Made by a program: the position numbers and the translations under genes. Below, one piece after another: positions 26,224 through 35,673 of a stretch of 64,000 nucleotides of DNA. The notes under the pieces were generated by a model that was not told the DNA's origin, searched no databases, and saw only the letters and a program-made list of their open reading frames with translations. The DNA is from Planctomycetota bacterium. Its GTDB lineage: Bacteria; Planctomycetota; PLA2; JAEUHO01. The stretch's first letter is position 1, and each line of letters starts with the position of its first letter. The DNA lies in NCBI GenBank assembly GCA_020851795.1, contig JADZCA010000024.1, forward strand, positions 46,282-110,281, in the 5' to 3' direction.

Positions 26224-29200
26224 GTGCGCGCGTCGCCCCTCCCCCTGCTGGCGGTCCTCGTCGTCGCCGCGCTCGGCGGCGTCGGCGCCGTCGCTCGTGC
26301 CGACGAGGCGGCCGACGTCGCCGCCGCGCTCGCCGCGGCGCCGCGGGACGCGGCGGCCGTCGCGCGGGCGGCGGCGGCGGACGACCCCGACCCGTGGCGG
26401 GTCGCCGACGCGCTCCTCGCCCGAGGCGCAGACGACGTCGCCCGCGCGTTCGCCGCCGCGACGCCGCGGCCGGCCACCGAGGGCCTCGCCGCCTACGTCG
26501 CCTCGCCCGCCGCGCGCGCCGCGACGACGGCGCGGCGCGCCGCGCTCACGAGCGCGCGCGCCGCCCTCGCTCGCGGCGACGCGAAGGCCGCGACGGGCGC
26601 CGCGACGACGGCGAAGGGCGGACCCGACGTCGTCGGCGTGGACGCCGCGCTCGTGCACGCCGAGGCGACGGCGGTGGCGGGCGACCTCGCGGCGGCCGTC
26701 GCGGGGTTCCTCGCGGCCGCGCGCGACGCGGCGTCGATCGGGTGGCGCCACGCCGCCTCCGAGGCCTTGCGCCAGGCGGCCCGACGGTCGCAGCAGCGCG
26801 GCGACGCCACGACGATGCTCGAGGTCGCCGACGCGCGCGTGGCGCTGGAGACGGCGCTCGGTTCGGCGGCAGGGACGGCGCGGGCCGAGCACCAGCGCGC
26901 GGCCGCGCTGCGCGCGCTCGGACGCGCCTCCGACGCCGAGGCGGCGCTCGGGCGTGCCGAGGCCGCGGCGCGCGCCGCCGACGACCGCGAGAGCGTGGGC
27001 AACGTGCTCGGCGAGCGCGCGATGCTGCTCGCCGAGGCGGGCCGGACGGCCGAGGCGCTGGCGCTGCTCGACGCGGCCGCGACGGCGTACGGCGGCGCCG
27101 CGACGCACTTCGGCGAGGCGCGCTTCCGCCCCGACGCGGCCAAGGTGGAGCGCTACCTCGGGCAGACGCAGACCAACCGCGCCGAGCTGCTCCGCGCGCT
27201 CGGGCGGGAGGCCGACGCCGAGGCGGCGCTGGGCGAGGCGCTGGCCTCCGCCGTCCGTGGCGCGGACCGCCGCCGCGAGGGCGCCGCTCGTTCGCGGCTC
27301 GCGACGCTGCTCGAGGCGCGGGGACGCCGGTCCGAGGCGCTCAGCGGACGCGTCGCGGCCGTCGCGGCCTTCGACGCCGCGGGCGCGCTCGCCGACGCCG
27401 CCAACGAGCGTCGGCTCGCCGCCACGCTGCGGTGGGCGCTGGGCGACCTGCGCGGCGCCGCCGACGACGCCGCGCGCGCCGTCGAGGCGCTCGAGCGGGT
27501 CGGCGCGCCGCGCGAGCGGGCCGCGGCCCTCGTCGAGGCCGGCGCACTCGCCGACGCGACGGGCGACGTCGTGGCCGCGCGACGGCTGCTCGACGCGGCG
27601 GTCGCCGCGGCTCGGGCGGCCAAGGACCGGCCGACCGAGGCCCGCGCGCTGGTCGCCCGGGCGCGCGCGGCGTTCTCCGCCGGTGCGGTCGCGTCGGCCG
27701 AGCGCGACCTCGAGGACGGCCTCGCGGCGGGCCAGGACGCGCCCGCAGCGGCGCGCTTCGAGATGGAGCTGGACGCCGCCGCGCTCGACGCCCGGCTCGG
27801 GCGCCTCGACGTCGCCGTGCCCCGTTGGAGGCGACTGGCCGACGAGGCGCTCGCACGGGGCGACGCCGAGGCGGCGGCGCGCGCGCGCCTCGGGCTCGTC
27901 GAGGCCGCGCGGCTCGACGGCGACCTCGACGCCGTCGCCACGGCGCTCGCGGGCGCGACCGACCTCGCCGCGGGCACGTCCCCCGCCGCGGCGCTCCTCG
28001 CGCTGCAGCGCGGCGACCTCGACGCGGCCGCGGGCCGGCTCGAGGAGGCGCTGGCGGCTCACCGCGCCGCGCTCGCGCGCGCGGAGACGACCGCGCAGCC
28101 GCGCGTGGCCGTGCTCGGCCGGCTCGCCGTCGCCGGCGACCTCGAGCGCCTCGGACGGCTCGACGACGCCGCGCGCGAGGCGACGGCGGCGCTCGCCGCG
28201 GCCGAGGGGCTCGGCGCGGCCGACCTCGAGGCGCACGCAGCGACGCGCGTCGCGTCGGTCGCGCTCGCCCGCGGCGACCTCGACGGCACGCGCGCGGCCG
28301 CCCGCCGTGCGCTCGACGCGACGGTGGCGATCGGCCGGGGTCTCGCCGACGAGCGTGGTGCGGGCGTGCGGGAGACGGTCGGACGTCCCGCCCTGTGGGG
28401 CGCGGAGGCGTGCCTGCGGGTCGGCGCGCTCGACGAGGCCTTCGCGTTCGCCGACGGCGACCGCGCGCTCGCGCTCCTCGAGTCGCTCGGCGCCGCGGCG
28501 TCGCTGCGCGCGGCCGTCGTCCCGGAGGCGCTGCGGCGGGACGAGGACGCGGCGCGGGCGCAGGAGGCCGTCGCGAGCGCGGCGCTCGCCGAGGCGACCG
28601 CGTCGGGCGACCGGGCCGCGATCCGGGCGCGGCGCACGGCGCTCGAGGCCGCGCGCGCGCGCCACGCCGACGCGGTCGCGCGCATCGAGCGCGACGGCAA
28701 GTCGCGCGCGGGCTTCGTGGTCCCCCGCCGCCCCACGGCGGCCGAGGTGCGCGCCGCGCTCGGGCCGGACGAGGCGTACGTGGCCTTCGTCGCCTCCGCA
28801 CGCGGCGCGCTCGCGATCGTGCTCACGCGCGACGGGTCGCGTGCGACGGCGGCGGTCGCGCCGTCGGAGGAGGAGGCGGGGCCCCCCGAGGACCTCGCGT
28901 CGCTCGGGAGGATGCGCGAGCGCTGGGCGGGCGCGCTCGGGCTCGGCGCGGGCGTGCGACGCGTGGTCGTCTGTCCTGACGGCGCCGCCGCCGACGTGCC
29001 GTGGACGGCGGTGCTCGCCGACCGTGACGTCGCGGTGGTCCCGTCGGCGGGCGTGTGGATGCGGCTCGCGGCCGACCGCGCCCGCACCGGGCAGCGCGTC
29101 CTCGCCTTCGGCGACCCCGACTACGACGGGAGCGCGCGCGGCACGCCGCGCCCGTCGAGGTGGGTGCGGCTGCCGGGCACCGCCGCCGAGGCGCGGGCGG

Positions 29201-29709
29201 TCGGCGACGAGGTCTGGCTCGGCGGCGACGCGACGGAGGCGTCCGTCCGACGCCACGTCGCGGGCGCACCACGCTGGGCCGCGGTCCACTTCGCGTGCCA
29301 CGGGCTCGTGGACGCCGCGCGCCCGCTGCGCTCGGGGCTCGCGCTCGCCCCCGACGACGACGACGACGGGCTGCTCACGGCCTTCGAGGTGGAGCGGCTC
29401 GCCGTGCCCGCCGACCTCGTCGTGCTGTCGGGCTGCGAGACCGTGCGGGGTCGCCGCGTCGGGGCCGAGGGCACGATGGGACTGCCGCGCGCCTTCTTCG
29501 TCGCGGGGACGGTGCGCGTGGTCGCGTCGCTGTGGAAGGTGGACGACGACGCGACGCGCGCCCTGATGACGTCGTTCTACCGGCGGTGGCGCGCCGGCGC
29601 CCCCACCGCCCGCGCGCTCGCCGAGGCGCAGGCCGAGATCGCCGCCCAGCCGCGATGGTCGGCGCCGAGGTACTGGGCGGCGTGGGTCCTCCACGGGCTG
29701 CCCGACTGA
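26224..29709 (+). CDS. Secreted TPR-CHAT protein (caspase-like protease domain)
   Basis: GTG start; 1161 residues. A signal peptide (LPLLAVLVVAALGGVGAVARA) comes first. About 800 residues of Ala-rich helical TPR repeats follow (units such as ERAMLLAEAGRTAEALALLD). A C-terminal CHAT domain starts near 900. The CHAT catalytic dyad is present: H1026 in HFACHG and C1071 in VLSGCET. The ends WKVDDDATRALMTSFYRR and RYWAAWVLHG are family-typical. CHAT proteins are caspase-superfamily peptidases; most studied ones act in the cytoplasm, so export is notable. A TAGGCT box lies 13 nt before the start and no Shine-Dalgarno is seen. Confidence 0.92.
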   Translation: MRASPLPLLAVLVVAALGGVGAVARADEAADVAAALAAAPRDAAAVARAAAADDPDPWRVADALLARGADDVARAFAAATPRPATEGLAAYVASPAARAATTARRAALTSARAALARGDAKAATGAATTAKGGPDVVGVDAALVHAEATAVAGDLAAAVAGFLAAARDAASIGWRHAASEALRQAARRSQQRGDATTMLEVADARVALETALGSAAGTARAEHQRAAALRALGRASDAEAALGRAEAAARAADDRESVGNVLGERAMLLAEAGRTAEALALLDAAATAYGGAATHFGEARFRPDAAKVERYLGQTQTNRAELLRALGREADAEAALGEALASAVRGADRRREGAARSRLATLLEARGRRSEALSGRVAAVAAFDAAGALADAANERRLAATLRWALGDLRGAADDAARAVEALERVGAPRERAAALVEAGALADATGDVVAARRLLDAAVAAARAAKDRPTEARALVARARAAFSAGAVASAERDLEDGLAAGQDAPAAARFEMELDAAALDARLGRLDVAVPRWRRLADEALARGDAEAAARARLGLVEAARLDGDLDAVATALAGATDLAAGTSPAAALLALQRGDLDAAAGRLEEALAAHRAALARAETTAQPRVAVLGRLAVAGDLERLGRLDDAAREATAALAAAEGLGAADLEAHAATRVASVALARGDLDGTRAAARRALDATVAIGRGLADERGAGVRETVGRPALWGAEACLRVGALDEAFAFADGDRALALLESLGAAASLRAAVVPEALRRDEDAARAQEAVASAALAEATASGDRAAIRARRTALEAARARHADAVARIERDGKSRAGFVVPRRPTAAEVRAALGPDEAYVAFVASARGALAIVLTRDGSRATAAVAPSEEEAGPPEDLASLGRMRERWAGALGLGAGVRRVVVCPDGAAADVPWTAVLADRDVAVVPSAGVWMRLAADRARTGQRVLAFGDPDYDGSARGTPRPSRWVRLPGTAAEARAVGDEVWLGGDATEASVRRHVAGAPRWAAVHFACHGLVDAARPLRSGLALAPDDDDDGLLTAFEVERLAVPADLVVLSGCETVRGRRVGAEGTMGLPRAFFVAGTVRVVASLWKVDDDATRALMTSFYRRWRAGAPTARALAEAQAEIAAQPRWSAPRYWAAWVLHGLPD

Positions 29710-29886
29710 GCCCGGATTTCCCACGAAAGACGAGGGGCTTCGTGGACCGACCGAGCGGCGTCCCGCGGTCGGGGCCCGCGCGTCCGGCGGGCGGGCCCGC
29801 GGTTCGACGTTGCGACGATCACCCGGGCCCGTGGAGTCGGGGGGATACGATGCGCCGCTCGCCGCCCCCGCGGCGACGGAGGGCCC

Positions 29887-30642
29887 GTGGCCGCGCGCAG
29901 CACCCGACGCCCCGCCGCCTTGGCGACCGACGTGCGTCGCCGCCACGTCCGATTCCCGCTCGGGCCGACGGGGGCGCTCACGTTGCGCCTCGCGCCGGGC
30001 GTGCACGAGCCCGACCCGTACGCGCCGACCTTCGCCGCCGCGATGCGCGTGCGCCCGGGCGACCGGGTGCTCGACCTCGGGTGCGGCGCGGGTGGCTACG
30101 GTCTCTCGGCGGCGCTGCGGGGCGCCGCGCACGTCGTGCTGACCGACGTGGACGCCGCCGCGGTGGCCTGCGCGCTCGACAACGCCGCGCGCCACGGGCT
30201 CGACGACGTCTCCGGTCGCGTCGGGTCGATGTTCGAGCCCGTGCGCGGCGAGCGGTTCGACGTCATCGCGACCTCGCTGCCGCAGCTCCCGGCGCCGCGG
30301 CCGGTGTCGCCGGCGCGCTACGGCGGCCCCGACGGGCTGCGCTTCCTGCGGGCGCTCGCCGCGCACGCGCGCCGCCACCTCGAGCCGCGCGGGCGGCTCT
30401 ACGCGCTCGTGACCGACTGGGCGTGGCCGCCGGCCGTCGCGGCGCTCCTGCGCGCGTCCGGCTTCTCGGTGCGGCGGGTCGCCCGCGTGGAGCGCGCGTT
30501 CCAGCCGGTCGAGTACGACCGCATGACCCCGGGGCTCTTCGCCTACCTCGACGCCCGGGCGCGCCGAGGTCAGGCCGCCTACCGTCGGGCAGGCGCGTGG
30601 TGCCACCTCGGCGTCTCCTGGCTCGAGGCGACCGCACCGTAG
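29887..30642 (+). CDS. Class I SAM-dependent methyltransferase (HemK/RsmC-like)
   Basis: GTG start; 251 residues. The Rossmann motif I is VLDLGCGAGGYGLSAALRGA at about 59-78, followed by VVLTDVDAAAVACALDNAARHG. An N-terminal strand region (LTLRLAPGVHEPDPYAPTFA) matches the HemK/RsmC substrate-positioning segment. Where that group normally has NPPY, this protein has TSLPQLPAP, so catalysis on N5-glutamine or guanine is doubtful and the substrate may differ. The protein is soluble and has no obvious operon partner; the next gene starts 77 bp downstream with its own Shine-Dalgarno. Confidence 0.8.
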   Translation: MAARSTRRPAALATDVRRRHVRFPLGPTGALTLRLAPGVHEPDPYAPTFAAAMRVRPGDRVLDLGCGAGGYGLSAALRGAAHVVLTDVDAAAVACALDNAARHGLDDVSGRVGSMFEPVRGERFDVIATSLPQLPAPRPVSPARYGGPDGLRFLRALAAHARRHLEPRGRLYALVTDWAWPPAVAALLRASGFSVRRVARVERAFQPVEYDRMTPGLFAYLDARARRGQAAYRRAGAWCHLGVSWLEATAP

Positions 30643-30719
30643 GGCGTGCGGAGCCCGGGAGGCGCGGAGACCGAACCGCGGGACGGCCGCGCCGTTCTCC
30701 CTCGACGGAGGTCGAAACG

Positions 30720-31976
30720 ATGACGCGTCCTCGGCCTCGGACCCGCGTCGCCGCGCGAGGCGCGACCCTCGTCGTGCTCACGCTCGCGCCGCTGCGACCG
30801 GCGCGGGCGATGGACGCCCCGGCCGTCCCGGATGCGGGCGTCGAGCGTCCACCCGAGGAGGACGTCCGCGACGCGGTCGAGGAGCCGAGGTGGCTCGGGT
30901 CGCACCAAGAGCGAGACGGACGCTTCTCCGCGGCCCGCTGGCACCGCGCGGCGCGGGGAGAGCCGCTGCCCGAACACGTCTCCGCCACGCTCCCCGGCGT
31001 GGGACGCCCCGAGCACGACGCCGCGGTCACGTCCCTGGCGGTGCTCGCGTTCGTGGGCGCGGGCTGGACGGCGTCGGGCACGACGACCGAGGACCGGACC
31101 GTCGCGTGGGCGCGGCACTTCCTGCGAAGCGAGCAGCGCCGCGACGGCGCCGTCGGCGACCCCGCGGGGCCCGCGTTCGCCACGGGACACGGGCTCGCGA
31201 CCTGGGCCCTCGCTGCGCTCGCCGCGCGGTCCGGGCGTTCCGACGATGCGGAGGCCGCCGAGCGCGCCTTCGTGTACGCCGTCACCGCCCGCGCCGAGGA
31301 CGAGCGACGGTGGGAGACCGACGTCGGTCCCGGCGGCGTGCCACCCGTCGCGTGGCTCGCGATGGCGGCCGACGCCGCGGCGACGCGCGGGCCGGACGGG
31401 CCCGGCCCCTCGCTCGCGTGGGCGAACGCGCCCGCCGCGATGCGCGTGCGGCGCGACGTCGAAGCGTGGCTCGACGAAGCGCCGACGTCGTGGTCGCTCG
31501 GTCGCGTCGGCGTCGCGCTCGCGCTGCGCCTGCGCGGCGCGCCGGAGCGGCGCACCGAGGCGACGAGTGCTGCCGCCGCGGCGTGGATCGCGGCGCGGCC
31601 GCCGCGGTGGCGTGAGGACGGCGTCGGCGTGGACGTGATGGGGTGGGCCGCGGGGACGTGGGCCCTCTTCGCCGTGGGCGGCGAGCCTTGGAGGGCGTGG
31701 GAGACGACGCTGCGGGACGCGGTCGTGGACCGCCAGCGCAAGGACGGCACCTACTGCCGCCTCAAGGGCTCGTGGGACCCCGTCGGCGTGTGGGCGGACG
31801 AGGGCGGGCGCGTCTTCTCGACCGCGGCGAACGCGCTGATCCTCGAGGTCTGGTACCGCTACGACAAGGTGCTCGGCGCAGCACCGGAGCGCCCGTCGCG
31901 CGCCGTGCCGGCGCCGCAGCCGCCCCCCGACGGCGACCGCGCGCCGCCGCCGCGTCGATTCGCACCCTGCGAGTGA
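30720..31976 (+). CDS. Secreted alpha-alpha toroid (squalene-cyclase/prenyltransferase-repeat) protein
   Basis: 418 residues. A GGAGG lies about nine bases before the ATG. A signal peptide (ATLVVLTLAPLRPARA) is followed by repeats of the alpha6-toroid type: RWLGSHQERDGRF, TSLAVLAFVGAGWTASG, TGHGLATWALAALAA and DRQRKDGTYCRLKGSWDPVG. The repeats end with an AANALILEVWYRY helix, as in prenyltransferase/squalene-oxidase-repeat proteins that are numerous in planctomycetes. No catalytic DxDD is seen, so it is probably not a cyclase. The tail is Pro-rich. The function is unknown, likely periplasmic. Confidence 0.8.
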   Translation: MTRPRPRTRVAARGATLVVLTLAPLRPARAMDAPAVPDAGVERPPEEDVRDAVEEPRWLGSHQERDGRFSAARWHRAARGEPLPEHVSATLPGVGRPEHDAAVTSLAVLAFVGAGWTASGTTTEDRTVAWARHFLRSEQRRDGAVGDPAGPAFATGHGLATWALAALAARSGRSDDAEAAERAFVYAVTARAEDERRWETDVGPGGVPPVAWLAMAADAAATRGPDGPGPSLAWANAPAAMRVRRDVEAWLDEAPTSWSLGRVGVALALRLRGAPERRTEATSAAAAAWIAARPPRWREDGVGVDVMGWAAGTWALFAVGGEPWRAWETTLRDAVVDRQRKDGTYCRLKGSWDPVGVWADEGGRVFSTAANALILEVWYRYDKVLGAAPERPSRAVPAPQPPPDGDRAPPPRRFAPCE

Positions 31977-32127
31977 GGCGCCGCGGCGCGCCGACGCAGG
32001 CGCGACCACCGGGCGCGGTCGCGAGGGCAGCGGGCCCCGGGGCCCCACCCGGACGCGCGCGTTGCGGGGGCGGACGCGAAAGCGTGTTCTCCCGGTCGTG
32101 GCGCGCTCGGCGCGCCGGGAGACCGCC

Positions 32128-33255
32128 ATGCGAGCCGCCCCCCTCCGCTCCCTCGTGCCGTGGAGCGCCGCCGTCGCCGTCGGAGGCGTCGTAGTCGCCG
32201 TCGTGGTCGCGACGGCGACCGCACGCCCGGAGTCGCCGGCGCCGTCGGCCCGCCGCGGCGCCGCGGCGACGACGCCGTGGCCCGCGATGCCGGGACGGCT
32301 GTCGGAGACCGGCCTGTGGGCCGACCCGACGTCGCACCGTCTGGCCGACGACGTGCTCACCTACACGCCGCAGTACCCGCTCTGGACCGACGGCGCGACC
32401 AAGCGCCGGTTCCTGCGGCTCCCGCCGGGCGCGTCGATCGACGCGAGCGACCCGGACCGCTTCGAGTTCCCGGTCGGCACCGAGCTGTGGAAGGAGTTCT
32501 CGTTCGGTCGGCGCGTCGAGACGCGCCGCATCGTCCGCACGCCCGACGGCTGGGTGTTCGCGACGTACCGATGGGACGACGACGGGCGCGACGCGACGCT
32601 CGTCGCGCCCGAGGGCGCCCGCGGCGTCGCCGAGATCGCGCCGGGCGTGCGCCACGACCTGCCCAGCCGGTCCGACTGCCGCGCGTGCCACGGCGCCGGC
32701 CGCAACGTCGTGCTCGGCGTCGGCGCGCTGCAGCTCTCGCCCGACCGCGACCCGCTCGCCCCGCGCGCCGAGACGCCGGCCGCCGGCGACGTGGACCTCG
32801 CCGTGCTCGTCGAGCGCGGCCTCGTGCGCGGCCTGCCGCCGACGCTGCGCGAGCGCGCGCCGCGCGTCTCGGCGGCGACCCCGCGCGGCCGCGCAGCCCT
32901 CGGCTACCTGCACGGCAACTGCGGCGCGTGCCACGACGCCGTCGGCGCCCTCGCGCCACTCGGGCTCGTGCTCGCCCAGCCGGCCCGCGGTGGCAGCGAC
33001 GCGTCGGTCGCGTCGCTGCTCGGGCGCGCGGGCCGCTTCCGCACCGAGCGAGGCGACGTGCGCGTGACGCCGGGAGACCCCGCCCACAGCACGCTGCTCG
33101 CCCGCCTGCGCTCCCGCTCGCCGCTGCGTGCGATGCCGCCGCTCGGCACCCGCCTCGTGGACGAAGACGCCGTCGCGCTGCTCGACGCGTGGGTGCGCGA
33201 GGACCTCGCCGGCGGCGGCCTCGCGTCCGCGCCCGCCGCGTCCGCGGGTCGCTGA
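32128..33255 (+). CDS. Periplasmic dihaem c-type cytochrome-like protein (HNE_0200/SO_2930-type)
   Basis: 375 residues. The ATG follows a GGGAG. One N-terminal membrane segment (AAVAVGGVVVAVVVATATA) serves as signal or anchor. Residues about 70-150 carry the family block YPLWTDGATKRRFLRLPPG, FPVGTELWKEFSF and VFATYRWDDDG. CxxCH haem sites are CRACH at 184-188 and CGACH at 265-269, followed by a PGDPAHSTLLARLRSR segment and PLGTRLVDEDAVALLDAW, typical of cytochrome-c-like domains. It is probably an exported electron carrier or haem-bearing oxidoreductase. The family assignment is from memory of its motif order; the precise role is unknown. Confidence 0.75.
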   Translation: MRAAPLRSLVPWSAAVAVGGVVVAVVVATATARPESPAPSARRGAAATTPWPAMPGRLSETGLWADPTSHRLADDVLTYTPQYPLWTDGATKRRFLRLPPGASIDASDPDRFEFPVGTELWKEFSFGRRVETRRIVRTPDGWVFATYRWDDDGRDATLVAPEGARGVAEIAPGVRHDLPSRSDCRACHGAGRNVVLGVGALQLSPDRDPLAPRAETPAAGDVDLAVLVERGLVRGLPPTLRERAPRVSAATPRGRAALGYLHGNCGACHDAVGALAPLGLVLAQPARGGSDASVASLLGRAGRFRTERGDVRVTPGDPAHSTLLARLRSRSPLRAMPPLGTRLVDEDAVALLDAWVREDLAGGGLASAPAASAGR

Positions 33256-33565
33256 CCGACCGGCACGGCGCTCTTCATCGCGCGTTCACGCCGCCCCGCG
33301 CCACCCGCCGGGTCGCGCGCGGCGATCCTTGGAAGGTGCAAGGAACGGCCGCGGTGGCCCGCGCACGGGGCTGCGCGACGTTGCGCACCGGCGCTCGCCC
33401 GCCGAGTTCACGAGCCGGCGCGGTCGGGGCGGCGGCTTCGGCCCGGGCGACGCCGTCCGGCCGATCCGTGCCGCGCGCCGAACACGAAGGCGCCGCGCCC
33501 GACACGGGGTCGGGCGCGGCGCGCCGGCGCGGGCTTCCGGGAGGAGCCCCGACGCCGGTGTGAGG
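33256..33565. other. Intergenic region between convergent genes
   Basis: These 310 bases between the dihaem gene and the FG-GAP lipoprotein hold no supported gene. The only clear element is the strong hairpin at 33490-33522. Confidence 0.5.
33490..33522 (-). terminator. 14-bp perfect hairpin (terminator)
   Basis: GCGCCGCGCCCGAC (33490-33503) pairs perfectly with 33509-33522 around a 5-nt loop. It lies 44 bp beyond the stop of the minus-strand FG-GAP lipoprotein gene. On that strand it is followed by a moderately T-rich CCTTCGTGTT. It is one of the strongest hairpins in the window and could serve both convergent genes. Confidence 0.75.
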
Positions 33566-35320
33566 TCAGACCGGCGACCCGTACGCGACGACCACGTGGT
33601 CGTCGCCCGGGTGCGTCACGACGATGTCGAGGGCGCCGTCCCCGTTGAGGTCCTCGAGGAGCAGCGTGTCGGCGGCGCCGTCGGTCGCGGAGGTCGGCAG
33701 CGCGAAGTGCGGCGCGTAGGTATTCGCCGAGGTGGCGAGGTACACGCGCAGCGTCTCGTCGTCGGCCACCGAGACCACGATGTCGAGCAGGCCGTCGCCG
33801 TCCACGTCCGCCACGGACACCGCGGTGGCGGCCGTCGAGCCGGTCGCGATCGAGCCGCCCACGAGGAACGTCCCGTCGCCGACGCCGCGGAGCACGATCA
33901 CGTCGCTGCCCGCCGGGTCGTAGACGAGCACGTCGAGCGTGCCGTCGCCGTTGGCGTCCACCGCCTGCATGCGCTGCGCGACGACCCACGACGGCGAGGC
34001 CACGGCGTCGGCGAGCGCGCCGAGCCCGTCGCCCTTGAAGAACAGCACGTTCATCGCGACCGGGTCGCTCGCCACGACGTCCTGGAGGGTGTCGCCGTCG
34101 AAGTCGCCGACCACGAGGGTCGAGACGCCCACCGGCGCCGCGTACCATACGACCGGCTCGAAGCCGCCGAGGCCCTCGCCGAGGAGCACGCCCACGACGC
34201 CGAGGTTCGGGTCGGAGACGACGAGGTCGGCCGGGAAGCCGAGGCCACGGAGGTTGGCCACCGCGAGGGCGCCGTCCGCCGTCGCCAGCGGCTCGGCCTC
34301 GGACAGCCAGAACGTGCCGTCGCCCCAGCCGATCAGCGTCCACACCTCGGGCATGCCCGAGTAGGTCGCGCCGTTGACGCGCAGCGCGAGGTCGGCGAGG
34401 CCGTCCCCGTCGAGGTCGGCCACGGCCATCGCGGTGAGGTTGACGCCCCAAGCGGACGCGTCGACGAGCACCGGCGCGGCGAACGTGCCGTCGCCGACGC
34501 CGGGGAAGATCTCGATCGCACCGACCGACGCGGACAGGGTCACGAGGTCGGGGACGGCGTCGCCGTCGAAGTCGGCCAGTGCGCTCGTCGTCGCGTCGCC
34601 CGACGTGCCGAGCACGTCGCCGAGGGTGAACGTGCCACGGCCGCAGGCCGCCGCCTTCGCCGTGTTCGACGTCGGGCTGCGCCCGATGTCGTTCCACGCG
34701 ACCACGACCGCGAAGAGCTCGGTGCCGTTCGGCACGCCGTCGATCACGAGGCCGGGCTGCGCGTCGCTGATCATCTGGCCGTCCACGACCGTCTGCCAGT
34801 TGTCCGGCGTGATCCGGTCCTCGCGCCCGACGTAGAGGTCGTAGCGCAGCGCGCCGCGCGGTTGCGTCCACGAGAACGTCACCGAGCTCGGGCCGCCGTC
34901 GGCGAGGATCCACTTCGGCGTGTCCGGCGCGAGCGTCACCGTGCCCGGCGCGCTCAACGGGCCCTCGACGCCGTTGCGCACGGCCGCGACCACGAACCAG
35001 TACTGGCCGCCCGGCTCGAGGCCGAGCAGCGTGTAGGACGCGTCCGGGATCGCGAGCACCTGGCGGCCCTCGGGCAGCGACGTCCAGTTGCTCGAGGAGA
35101 TCGTCGAGTCCGCGGCGAGGTAGAGGCGGTACGAGTCGGCGCCCGCGACCGCGTCCCACGTCGCGGCGGCCGACCGCATCGACGGCACGGCCGCGACGTT
35201 GCTGGGCGCAACGAGTGCGCCGCCTCCACCGCCGCCGCCCCCACCACCGCCGCACGCGGCGAGCGAGAGCAACGACAAGCCGAGCAACGAGACGAAACCG
35301 AGACGCGTCGAGCGGTTCAT
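33566..35320 (-). CDS. FN3 plus FG-GAP/VCBS-repeat lipoprotein
   Basis: 584 residues from ATG 35320, which has GGGAGG five bases upstream. A lipoprotein signal (LLGLSLLSLAACG) and a run of glycines lead into two fibronectin-type III-like domains (about 40-130 and 130-225; AATWDAVAGADSYRLYL, FSWTQPRGALRYDLYVG). About seven FG-GAP/VCBS blades follow, each with a calcium-binding D-x-D-x-D-G-x-x-D loop (ALADFDGDAVPDLV, AVADLDGDGLADLA, VADVDGDGLLDIVV, LEDLNGDGALDIVV). The protein should be lipid-anchored and fold as a beta-propeller, perhaps as an adhesin or binding module. A perfect hairpin terminator lies just downstream. Confidence 0.9.
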   Translation of the reverse strand: MNRSTRLGFVSLLGLSLLSLAACGGGGGGGGGGGALVAPSNVAAVPSMRSAAATWDAVAGADSYRLYLAADSTISSSNWTSLPEGRQVLAIPDASYTLLGLEPGGQYWFVVAAVRNGVEGPLSAPGTVTLAPDTPKWILADGGPSSVTFSWTQPRGALRYDLYVGREDRITPDNWQTVVDGQMISDAQPGLVIDGVPNGTELFAVVVAWNDIGRSPTSNTAKAAACGRGTFTLGDVLGTSGDATTSALADFDGDAVPDLVTLSASVGAIEIFPGVGDGTFAAPVLVDASAWGVNLTAMAVADLDGDGLADLALRVNGATYSGMPEVWTLIGWGDGTFWLSEAEPLATADGALAVANLRGLGFPADLVVSDPNLGVVGVLLGEGLGGFEPVVWYAAPVGVSTLVVGDFDGDTLQDVVASDPVAMNVLFFKGDGLGALADAVASPSWVVAQRMQAVDANGDGTLDVLVYDPAGSDVIVLRGVGDGTFLVGGSIATGSTAATAVSVADVDGDGLLDIVVSVADDETLRVYLATSANTYAPHFALPTSATDGAADTLLLEDLNGDGALDIVVTHPGDDHVVVAYGSPV

Positions 35321-35673
35321 AGGGCCTCCCGGAGCGAGCCCGTCGCGGGCCCGCGGTCCTTGTGTCGATGCCGTGGATTGGCAGAATCCGTGCCATCCGA
35401 CCGGCGTTCCGGCCGCGCGAGCGGCGACGCGTTCGAACGAGTTACGAGCGTGCGGCGGGACGATGCAACGCGACGGTTGCGGCGTGCGAATTCGATGCAG
35501 ACGCGCGCTGATCACACGGTAGCCAGTCCACAGCGGCGACGCGCCCCGCGTCGCCAAGGCCTTTCGCGTTGCACGCGACGCCGCCGCAACGGGCGTGTTG
35601 CAACCACCGCGCGCGCCCGGTCGGACGCTCCGGGCCACCCCCCGGCGGCGCCGTAGAATCGGCGCCCGTCCGC
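35321..35673. promoter_or_regulatory. Divergent promoter region with repeated TTGC/GCAA elements
   Basis: 353 bases, visibly less G+C-rich than the flanking genes, with no supported gene. Short inverted elements recur: ATGCAACGCGACGGTTGC near 35463, TTGCACGCGACGCCGCCGCAA near 35574, and GTTGCAAC near 35597. A TAGAAT box at 35654-35659 lies 14 nt before the start of the membrane-protein gene and is its probable -10. The region must drive both the FG-GAP lipoprotein and the CRTAC1 operon. Confidence 0.4.

Noticed and set aside
29887..30642. Assignment of the methyltransferase as PrmC/HemK
   Set aside because: The NPPY motif is replaced by TSLPQLP and no prfA lies nearby, so only a class I methyltransferase is claimed.
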